6,090 bases of DNA, from the NCBI GenBank assembly GCA_913054055.1, contig CAJXIT010000222.1, positions 1 through 6,090 of the forward strand. Direction: 5' to 3'. Origin of the DNA: an uncultured Thalassolituus sp. (lineage in GTDB: Bacteria; Pseudomonadota; Gammaproteobacteria; Pseudomonadales; Oceanobacteraceae). Made by a program: the position numbers and the translations under genes. Shown here piece after piece: positions 1 to 5,099 of this stretch (position 1 is its first letter; each line of letters begins with the position of its first letter). The notes under the pieces were generated by a model that made no database searches, was not told the origin of the DNA, and saw only the letters and a list, made by a program, of their open reading frames with translations.

Positions 1-29
1 ATATCAAATTTTAACGACAAATTTGATAT
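1..29. terminator. AT-rich hairpin downstream of cysS, possible terminator
   Basis: An 11-bp perfect inverted repeat (ATATCAAATTT at 1-11 and AAATTTGATAT at 19-29) encloses a 7-base loop. For cysS it lies just after a second in-frame TAG (30-32), the place for a terminator. Any T-run on the minus strand would fall outside the window. Read on the plus strand, the stem is followed by a TTTTT run at 34-38, so it could also end transcription arriving from the left. The stem is nearly all A/T and therefore weak. The left arm may continue past the window edge. Function is inferred. Confidence 0.45.
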
Positions 30-41
30 CTACTTTTTAGC
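30..41 (-). other. Residual coding tail after the cysS stop (Ala-Lys-Lys-stop)
   Basis: Reading on in the cysS frame past the TAG at 44-42 gives GCT AAA AAG TAG, that is Ala-Lys-Lys-stop. Bacterial CysRS commonly ends Gly-Thr-Thr-Trp-Arg-Arg-Lys, as E. coli does from memory. If the first TAG were TGG, the protein would end GTT-W-A-K-K and closely match the family end. This looks like a recently lost tail, or a sequencing error at one base. Confidence 0.55.
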
Positions 42-1412
42 CTAAGTGGTGCCTTCGCGGCTGTCTTGAAGCTCAATACCTTGAGCATCTAGATCAACAC
101 GAATTTGGTCGGCTAATGCGTAGTCTCTATCTTTTTTCGCCTGAACGCGTTTTTCAATCATGGATTGAATGTACGCTTCGTCTACATCTACACCTTGCTT
201 GAAGTAGTCTTCAGGATCGGTTTGTAGGCAACCTAATACATCAGCAAAGGTTTTAAGCAGTGAGGCTAATTGGTTTTTAGCATCCCCTTCTGCCTTGTTG
301 ATTTGGGTTACCAATTCAAACATCACGGCAATGGCTTTAGGTGTATTAAAGTCATCGTTCTTGGCGGCTTTAAAGTCAGCTACAAAACCCGATACTTCTG
401 GATTGGTTTCGTCTAGCTCAACTGATAAGTCACAGCCTTTTAGCGCGTTGTATAAACGGTCTAATTTGGTTTGTGCGTCTTGCAGCCCTTCTTGGCTGTA
501 GTTGATTTCACTGCGGTACTGAACCGATGCTAAGAAGAAACGAATCACTTCGGCGTCGTATTCTTTTAATACGTCACGGATGGTGAAAAAGTTACCTAGT
601 GATTTAGACATTTTTTCGCCATCTATGCGTAAAGCACCTGCGTGCATCCAGGTGTTTGCGTAGCTTTCACCTGTGGCTGCTTCGCTTTGTGCAATTTCGT
701 TTTCATGGTGTGGGAATTTAAGATCTGGCCCACCACCGTGAATGTCAAAGTTGTTGCCTAGGCAGCAGGTAGACATGGCTGAACATTCAATGTGCCAGCC
801 AGGGCGCCCTTCACCCCATGGGCTTTTCCATGATGGCTCGCCGGGTTTTGCGGCTTTCCATAGTACAAAATCTAATGGGTCTTCTTTGGCGTCTTCTACT
901 TCGATACGGGCGCCTGACTCTAGCTCTTCTAGAATCTTGCCTGATAACTTGCCGTAACCTTCAAATTTGCGAACTCGGTAATATACGTCGCCGTTTTTGC
1001 CCACATAAGCGAATTCTTTTTCGATAAGGGTTTGCACCATATCGATAATGCCTTGGATATGGTCTGTGGCTTTTGGTTCGCTGTTTGGCGTCAGTACGTT
1101 TAGTTTTGCAAAGTCTTCGTTCATGGCTTCAACCATGCGATCAACCAATACGTTAAAGTCTTCCCCGTTTTCAGCTGCACGATTAATAATTTTATCGTCA
1201 ATGTCGGTGATGTTACGAATGTAGTTTACGTCGTAACCGATATGACGCAGGTAACGTACGATCACATCAAACGATACCATGACACGGGCGTGACCCATGT
1301 GACAGAAATCGTAAACCGTCATGCCGCACACGTACATGCCAACCTTTCCGGCTTGTAGGGGTTTGAATTCTTCTTTCTGACGAGTCAGTGTGTTGTATAC
1401 GTTTAGTGTCAT
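42..1412 (-). CDS. cysS: Cysteinyl-tRNA synthetase (CysRS)
   Basis: This cytosolic class I aminoacyl-tRNA synthetase attaches cysteine to tRNA-Cys using ATP. At 456 residues it is close to the usual length of about 460. The nucleotide-binding HIGH motif appears as HMGH at 38-41, in CGMTVYDFCHMGHAR. The zinc site that selects cysteine is complete: Cys29, Cys210 (GWHIECSAM), His235 and Glu239 (FPHHENE). The second ATP motif is KMSKS at 267-271. NITDIDDK (67-74) and DDFNTP in the anticodon-binding half are also typical. The ATG at 1412 is preceded by AGGAAA with suitable spacing. The gene lies downstream of glnS in the same orientation, 222 bp away, with REP-like repeats between. The protein stops after GTT where Trp is expected (see the tail entry), so about four C-terminal residues are missing. 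The catalytic core is intact and the enzyme is probably active. Identity is certain; the effect of the short end is unknown. Confidence 0.98.
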   Translation of the reverse strand: MTLNVYNTLTRQKEEFKPLQAGKVGMYVCGMTVYDFCHMGHARVMVSFDVIVRYLRHIGYDVNYIRNITDIDDKIINRAAENGEDFNVLVDRMVEAMNEDFAKLNVLTPNSEPKATDHIQGIIDMVQTLIEKEFAYVGKNGDVYYRVRKFEGYGKLSGKILEELESGARIEVEDAKEDPLDFVLWKAAKPGEPSWKSPWGEGRPGWHIECSAMSTCCLGNNFDIHGGGPDLKFPHHENEIAQSEAATGESYANTWMHAGALRIDGEKMSKSLGNFFTIRDVLKEYDAEVIRFFLASVQYRSEINYSQEGLQDAQTKLDRLYNALKGCDLSVELDETNPEVSGFVADFKAAKNDDFNTPKAIAVMFELVTQINKAEGDAKNQLASLLKTFADVLGCLQTDPEDYFKQGVDVDEAYIQSMIEKRVQAKKDRDYALADQIRVDLDAQGIELQDSREGTT

Positions 1413-1417
1413 TGTTG

Positions 1418-1423
1418 TTTCCT
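1418..1423 (-). promoter_or_regulatory. cysS ribosome binding site
   Basis: On the minus strand AGGAAA sits 5 bases before the ATG at 1412 (7 bases counted from AGGA), a normal Shine-Dalgarno position that supports this start. A REP-like repeat begins only two bases further upstream, at 1425. Confidence 0.7.
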
Positions 1424-1424
1424 G

Positions 1425-1446
1425 TCGCCTGCGAGCAGCCTCCTAC
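1425..1446 (-). repeat. REP-like palindromic repeat, copy A
   Basis: This 22-bp unit reads TCGCCTGC, G, AGCAGCC, TCCTAC on the plus strand. It differs from copy B (1553-1574) by one base, G for A at 1433. It has a short internal palindrome (CTGC/GCAG) and a flanking GTAGGAGG on the minus strand. This layout resembles the Pseudomonas REP pattern with GGGCAAGCCCGCTCCTAC. The copy lies inside the cysS leader, directly next to the ribosome binding site. REP identity is inferred from pattern and from three copies in one gap; genome-wide copy number cannot be seen here. Confidence 0.75.
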
Positions 1447-1447
1447 A

Positions 1448-1552
1448 GTTTTGGGTATACCCATTTTGTGGGAAGGCGTACCCAATACATCCTCTACGAG
1501 GACGGGGCATGCTACATACGCGCGATATTGTTTTGTATTCTTTGTTTACTTA
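1448..1552. other. Spacer between REP copies with nested short inverted repeats
   Basis: No gene is visible here. Structure is dense on the copy A side: a 10-bp perfect palindrome GGGTATACCC (1453-1462), TTGGGTA (1451-1457) matching TACCCAA (1479-1485), CCCA/TGGG at 1460-1472, and a hairpin TCCTC-TAC-GAGGA (1490-1502). The stretch from about 1527 to 1552 is T-rich and plain. It could be the body of a small element bounded by copies A and C, or the cysS leader or promoter region. No promoter could be assigned with confidence. Confidence 0.4.
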
Positions 1553-1611
1553 TCGCCTGCAAGCAGCCTCCTACCATGTTAAAAATTCTGTAGGAGGCTG
1601 CTTGCAGGCGA
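1553..1611. repeat. Inverted REP pair (REPIN-like hairpin)
   Basis: Copy B (1553-1574) and copy C (1590-1611) are perfect reverse complements over 22 bp, separated by a 15-base A/T-rich loop (1575-1589). This matches the doublet form of REP sequences called REPINs, which IS200-like RAYT transposases are thought to mobilise. It lies 23 bp beyond the glnS stop, the usual 3' position for REPs. There it would form a very stable RNA hairpin able to protect the glnS message or reduce transcription into cysS. No T-run follows on the minus strand, so it is not a standard intrinsic terminator. Confidence 0.8.
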
Positions 1612-1634
1612 CATTGTTTTACTAACTATATTTA

Positions 1635-3320
1635 TTAATTCGCTAGCGAGCGATCTTCACGTAAACCGATTGTTAAATTGAACACTGGCTTGTCTGCACT
1701 GTGATCAAAACGGTCCGCTACGTAATAGCCTTCACGCTCAAACTGGAAAACCGTTTCAGCAGCGGCATTGGCCAGTGCTGGTTCAATTAATGCTTTTGTT
1801 ACCACAAGCGAATCCGGTGTTAGGCAATCCATAAAATCTTTGTCGCCGCCATCTGGGTTGGCATCGTTAAACAAACGGGCGTAGCTGCGTACTTCGGCTT
1901 CTACTGCGTGTTTAGCACTGATCCAATGCACAACACCTTTTGGTTTAATGTCGTCTGCTGGATCACAACCTAGAGTGTTTTCGATCAGCGTGGCGTTTAC
2001 TTGTGTGATATTACCATCGGCGTCTTTTTCAAAACCATCGGCTTCGATCACGTAACCGTGACGTAAACGGATGCGCTTACCGACACAGAATTTTTTCTTA
2101 AATTTCTTGCTGTACTCTTCTTTAAAGTCAGCGTGGTCGATGTACAGTTCATTTGAGAAAGGTACGTCACGTTCGCCCAGCTCTGTACGTGCCTCGCCTT
2201 CTGAATCAAATAGGTAAGGAACTGTTAGGGTTTCTTCGTGATCGTCTTGCATGTTGCTTAATACCACTTTAAGTGGGTTTAACACAGCCATGGCACGAGG
2301 TGCGTTTTGGTTTAAGTCGTCACGAATGAAGTATTCCATTTGTGCAACGTCTACGGTGCCGTCAGTTTTAGCAACTGCCAAGCTGTCACAGAAATTACGA
2401 ATAGAAGCAGGCGTGTAACCACGACGACGCATACCTGAAATAGTTGGCATACGCGGATCGTCCCATCCGTTTACTACTTTGCCTTCTACCAATGCACGTA
2501 ATTTACGTTTACTGGTAACGGTATAGTTAATGTTTAAGCGACCAAACTCATACTGGTGTGGCTCGGCCGGTGTATCTAAGTTTTCGATGAACCAATCGTA
2601 TAGTGGGCGGTGATCCGCAAACTCTAGGGTACATACAGAGTGCGTAATGCCTTCAATAGAATCTGATTGGCCGTGTGCAAAGTCATAGCTTGGGTAAATG
2701 CACCACTTGTCACCGGTTTGGTGGTGAGTGGCTTTTTTAATGCGGTAGATGTATGGGTCACGCAGACTCATGTTTGGCGCGGCCATATCAATTTTAACTC
2801 GCAGGCCACAGGCGCCTTCGTCAAATTCGCCTAAGCGCATTTTTTCGAACAGTTCTAGGTTTTCTTCTACCGAGCGGTCACGGAACGGGCTGTTGGTACC
2901 TGGCTTTTCGAAGTTGCCACGGTATTCTTTGGCTTGTTCAGCGCTTAGGTCACACACGTAGGCTTTGCCTGCTTTGATTAGGTCAATGGCCCACTGGTGC
3001 AGCTGATCGAAATAATCAGAGGTGTATTTGATGTCGCCACCCCATTCGAAACCCAGCCATTTCACGTCATCTTGAATGGCTTGTACGTATTCGTCTTCTT
3101 CTTTTTCTGGGTTGGTGTCGTCAAAGCGTAAGTTACATTGACCACCAAACTGCTGTGCCAAACCAAAGTTCACACAGATGGCTTTGGCGTGGCCTACGTG
3201 TAAGTAGCCGTTTGGCTCAGGTGGAAAACGGGTTGTAATGCTCTGGTGCTTACCGCTAGATAGGTCTTCATCAATGATTTTTTCGATAAAGTTAGCAGGT
3301 TTTGCAGTGGCTTCAGTCAT
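1635..3320 (-). CDS. glnS: Glutaminyl-tRNA synthetase (GlnRS)
   Basis: This cytosolic class I synthetase joins glutamine directly to tRNA-Gln with ATP. At 561 residues it is near the E. coli length of about 554. The N-terminal catalytic domain holds RFPPEPNGYLHVGHAK, with the HIGH-type motif HVGH at 41-44, then RFDDTNP at 65-71. The second ATP motif is TVTSKRKL at 267-274, followed by GWDDPRMPTISGMRRRGYTP, a hallmark of GlnRS. The remaining C-terminal part (from about 340) is the two-barrel anticodon-binding region, ending in a DRFDHS-type segment and FNLTIGLRED. Thr269 replaces the Met of the MSK motif in E. coli; I recall the same TSK form in Pseudomonas relatives, so it is not a defect. 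The gene is divergent from ppiB and upstream of cysS. The Shine-Dalgarno before the ATG at 3320 is weak (GAAG at a short distance). Confidence 0.98.
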   Translation of the reverse strand: MTEATAKPANFIEKIIDEDLSSGKHQSITTRFPPEPNGYLHVGHAKAICVNFGLAQQFGGQCNLRFDDTNPEKEEDEYVQAIQDDVKWLGFEWGGDIKYTSDYFDQLHQWAIDLIKAGKAYVCDLSAEQAKEYRGNFEKPGTNSPFRDRSVEENLELFEKMRLGEFDEGACGLRVKIDMAAPNMSLRDPYIYRIKKATHHQTGDKWCIYPSYDFAHGQSDSIEGITHSVCTLEFADHRPLYDWFIENLDTPAEPHQYEFGRLNINYTVTSKRKLRALVEGKVVNGWDDPRMPTISGMRRRGYTPASIRNFCDSLAVAKTDGTVDVAQMEYFIRDDLNQNAPRAMAVLNPLKVVLSNMQDDHEETLTVPYLFDSEGEARTELGERDVPFSNELYIDHADFKEEYSKKFKKKFCVGKRIRLRHGYVIEADGFEKDADGNITQVNATLIENTLGCDPADDIKPKGVVHWISAKHAVEAEVRSYARLFNDANPDGGDKDFMDCLTPDSLVVTKALIEPALANAAAETVFQFEREGYYVADRFDHSADKPVFNLTIGLREDRSLAN

Positions 3321-3426
3321 TTTGGCTTCGGTCTTATGGTGTTATCTGGGGTATATCAGCGCCTTGAGGCTTTAATTATCACCCTTAGAAAAGGCTAAGT
3401 GGCGTCGGCGCTGGCTACAAATTCAC

Positions 3427-3451
3427 AAAGGCCGTATTATAGCGGCCCTTT
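3427..3451. promoter_or_regulatory. Candidate overlapping divergent promoters for glnS and ppiB in a dyad
   Basis: Inverted arms AAAGGCCG (3427-3434) and CGGCCCTTT (3443-3451, one bulged C) enclose TATTATAG. On the plus strand TATTAT (3435-3440) is a 5/6 match to the -10 box, giving ppiB a leader of about 35 bases. On the minus strand 3441-3436 reads TATAAT, a perfect -10, giving glnS a leader of about 110 bases. G/C-rich bases follow both boxes, as in growth-rate-controlled promoters. No good -35 box was found at 16-18 bp on either side, so assignment rests on the -10 boxes and position. Confidence 0.45.
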
Positions 3452-3468
3452 CCTGTTCAATCATTAAA

Positions 3469-3474
3469 AAGGTG
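3469..3474 (+). promoter_or_regulatory. ppiB ribosome binding site
   Basis: AAGGTG, preceded by an A-run, lies six bases before the ATG at 3481. It includes the GTG (3472-3474) that could otherwise be read as an earlier in-frame start. This spacing decides the start in favour of the ATG. Confidence 0.75.
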
Positions 3475-3480
3475 CCCTAC

Positions 3481-3981
3481 ATGACTCAGGTTGTATTAAA
3501 AACCACATTCGGCGACATCAAATTAGCGCTAGACGCTGAAAAAGCCCCTAAAACTGTTGAAAATTTCATCAACTACGTAAAAGAAGGCTTTTACGATGGC
3601 TTAATCTTTCACCGTGTAATCGATGGTTTCATGGTTCAAGGCGGCGGCATGAAAGAAGATATGAGCCAAAAGCCTGCGACTCAAGGTCAAATTGAGAACG
3701 AAGCAGACAACGGTTTACCAAACAAAAACCTATCTGTTGCTATGGCTCGTACAATGGACCCACACAGTGCGTCTAGCCAGTTTTTCATTAACGTGAAAGA
3801 CAACAGCTTCCTTAACCATTCTGGCAAAAACCCTGAAGGCTGGGGCTACTGCGTATTTGGTGAAGTGGTTGAAGGCGAAGACGTTGTAAACCGCATTAAA
3901 GGCGTGAAAACAGGCATCACTATGGGTCACCAAGATGTGCCGGTTGAACCTGTAGTCATTGAAAGCGCTACTCTAGCTTAA
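3481..3981 (+). CDS. ppiB: Peptidyl-prolyl cis-trans isomerase B (cyclophilin)
   Basis: This cyclophilin speeds cis/trans isomerisation of X-Pro bonds in folding proteins. No signal peptide is present, so it is the cytoplasmic PpiB type rather than periplasmic PpiA. It is 166 residues and one cyclophilin fold throughout. Active-site residues are in place: FHR at 43-45 with catalytic Arg45, FMVQGGG at 50-56, MAR at 88-90, and QFFIN at 100-104. Trp121 in GWGYCVFGEVV marks the cyclosporin-binding position, and HQDVP (150-154) with the VIES ending is typical of PpiB. The ATG at 3481 was chosen over GTG at 3472 because the GTG is part of the Shine-Dalgarno and the ATG gives the usual PpiB N-terminus. 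It is divergent from glnS and followed by a large palindrome, so co-transcription with lpxH is possible but not clear. Confidence 0.97.
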   Translation: MTQVVLKTTFGDIKLALDAEKAPKTVENFINYVKEGFYDGLIFHRVIDGFMVQGGGMKEDMSQKPATQGQIENEADNGLPNKNLSVAMARTMDPHSASSQFFINVKDNSFLNHSGKNPEGWGYCVFGEVVEGEDVVNRIKGVKTGITMGHQDVPVEPVVIESATLA

Positions 3982-4103
3982 TAAAAGCTAGCTACGTTGC
4001 ATTGGCGGCGTTAAATTTTGGCTCACCATCCTCATGTATAGATATACACTCCGGTGGTTCGCCAAAATTTGCTTTGCCTCTGCTGCCTCGCTTACGCTTT
4101 TAT
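3981..4103. repeat. 123-bp imperfect palindromic element after ppiB (MITE-like or terminator)
   Basis: The ends are perfect 8-bp inverted repeats (ATAAAAGC at 3981-3988, GCTTTTAT at 4096-4103). The inner arms are a 10-bp perfect pair (AAATTTTGGC at 4013-4022, GCCAAAATTT at 4061-4070), then ACCA/TGGT and TGTATA/TATACA around a two-base centre at 4041-4042. The regions between pair imperfectly. The whole can fold as one long hairpin starting on the last base of the ppiB stop. Size and symmetry suggest a small non-autonomous repeat that may now act as a terminator. Open frames crossing it do not look like a protein. Confidence 0.6.
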
Positions 4104-4246
4104 CAGCACCCTGCTTAATTCCCCTTCCCTTAACACTCAATAGAAAACAACAGTCTGTTTCTGATAATCGAGACTTTGAAAGAGACAAAATTCACCTCGT
4201 CTATTAGAATGCAATTAGCACATCTATTTTTATAAGTACTGATTAC
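4104..4246 (+). promoter_or_regulatory. lpxH upstream region, weak promoter only
   Basis: This non-coding stretch is fairly A/T-rich near lpxH. TATAAG (4231-4236) could be a -10 box, but no good -35 lies 16-18 bp before it, and it would leave only a few bases of leader before the ATG at 4247. No clear Shine-Dalgarno is present: AAGTACTGATTAC directly precedes the start. Expression may come from this weak site or by read-through from ppiB. Confidence 0.25.
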
Positions 4247-4981
4247 ATGACAACTTGGTTTATATCCGACCTACACCTTGCCCTTGAAGAAACCCGCATT
4301 ACCGCAGGGTTTTATGATTTTCTGTTAGAACCTCAATCCGGTGACACCCTTTATATTTTGGGTGACTTCTTTAACTACTGGGTGGGTGACGACGTTGACG
4401 ATGAATACGCAGATCAAATTAAACAAGCGTTAAAAGCAACCTCTGACCGTGGTGTGACATTATTTATCATGCACGGCAACCGTGACTTTTTAATTGGCCA
4501 AGCATTCTGTCAGCAAAGCGGCTGTACCCTACTGAATGACCCCACCCTGATTCAATTAGCCGGTGAACCTTGCCTACTGCTACACGGTGACAGCCTATGC
4601 ACCGCCGATATCGAGTACCAAGCGTTTAGAAAATTGGCCCGGGGCCAAGCATGGCAAGACGATTTCTTAAGCAAACCTATTACTGATCGTGTGGCCTACG
4701 CAGAAAACGCCCGCAAACAAAGCCAGAATTACAACAGCATTAAAGATGATGTCATGATGGATGTGACCCCTGATGCTGTACAAAGCATATTAGATGCGCA
4801 CAATTGCACGCGCATGATTCACGGCCACACTCATCGCCCGTCCTTCCACAATTGGGATCGCAATGGCCAAGAGTTTGAACGCATTGTATTGGGCGATTGG
4901 TACACCCATGGTTATTATTTAAAAATTGAGAACCATACGTTTGATATGGTGAAGTTTGATTTGCCTGAGGCTCACCCTTAA
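4247..4981 (+). CDS. lpxH: UDP-2,3-diacylglucosamine diphosphatase LpxH
   Basis: This is the fourth enzyme of lipid A synthesis. It cleaves UDP-2,3-diacylglucosamine to lipid X (2,3-diacylglucosamine 1-phosphate) and UMP at the inner face of the cytoplasmic membrane. At 244 residues it is close to the E. coli enzyme (240). It is a calcineurin-type metallophosphoesterase with all metal ligands visible: Asp8 and His10 in SDLH, Asp40 in LGDFFNYWVGDD, Asn78 with Arg79 in HGNRD, His113 in LLHGDS, and His194/His196 in IHGHTHRP. A middle helical insert (about 120-170) corresponds to the lipid-binding cap. The ATG at 4247 gives the standard N-terminus (MTTWFISDLHL), although no good Shine-Dalgarno precedes it. 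It follows ppiB, as in Pseudomonas. Presence of the gene implies a Gram-negative outer membrane with LPS. Confidence 0.97.
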   Translation: MTTWFISDLHLALEETRITAGFYDFLLEPQSGDTLYILGDFFNYWVGDDVDDEYADQIKQALKATSDRGVTLFIMHGNRDFLIGQAFCQQSGCTLLNDPTLIQLAGEPCLLLHGDSLCTADIEYQAFRKLARGQAWQDDFLSKPITDRVAYAENARKQSQNYNSIKDDVMMDVTPDAVQSILDAHNCTRMIHGHTHRPSFHNWDRNGQEFERIVLGDWYTHGYYLKIENHTFDMVKFDLPEAHP

Positions 4982-5010
4982 AACTAGGCAATACAACCTT
5001 AGCCTATTAA

Positions 5011-5053
5011 TAAAGAAGCATCACATTTCATTGAAGATGTAGATGCTTCTTTA
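5011..5053. terminator. Stem-loop downstream of lpxH, probable terminator
   Basis: A 12-bp perfect stem (TAAAGAAGCATC at 5011-5022, GATGCTTCTTTA at 5042-5053) is extended by ACAT/ATGT (5023-5026, 5037-5040) past a bulged A. It begins 30 bases after the lpxH stop. The 3' arm is T-rich, but no long T-run follows it, so it is a moderate terminator candidate. It may also insulate the next gene from lpxH. Confidence 0.5.
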
Positions 5054-5062
5054 GAAAACAAC

Positions 5063-5068
5063 TATGAT
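5063..5068 (+). promoter_or_regulatory. Possible -10 box for the gene starting at 5100
   Basis: TATGAT matches the -10 consensus at 5/6 and would give a leader of about 25 bases. The region 16-18 bp upstream falls inside the stem-loop and has no good -35. The assignment is weak. Confidence 0.25.
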
Positions 5069-5099
5069 CGACCGATAAGATTAACGGATTAACCTTAAC

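Noticed and set aside
1267..1593. Several 64-72 residue frames on both strands across the cysS start and the REP cluster
   Set aside because: They overlap cysS out of frame or translate REP units, and no family features are seen.
1425..1611. CRISPR array
   Set aside because: There are three copies in mixed orientation with unequal spacing and no regular spacers; a REP/REPIN explains them better.
1692..3302. Damage to GlnRS from Thr in place of Met in the MSK motif
   Set aside because: The TSKRKL form is familiar from other gammaproteobacterial GlnRS, and all surrounding motifs are intact.
3384..3399. Attenuator hairpin in the glnS leader
   Set aside because: The stem is only 5 bp with a 6-base loop and no T-run, so it is too weak to call.
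3472..3480. Earlier GTG start for ppiB adding three residues
   Set aside because: The GTG is part of the AAGGTG Shine-Dalgarno with ideal spacing to the ATG at 3481, and no binding site precedes the GTG.
3988..4188. 66-residue minus-strand open frame between ppiB and lpxH
   Set aside because: It runs through the long palindrome, has no ribosome binding site, and its composition looks like translated repeat rather than a protein.
4752..4991. 79-residue minus-strand frame antisense to the end of lpxH
   Set aside because: It lies almost wholly inside the lpxH coding frame on the other strand and shows no protein family features.
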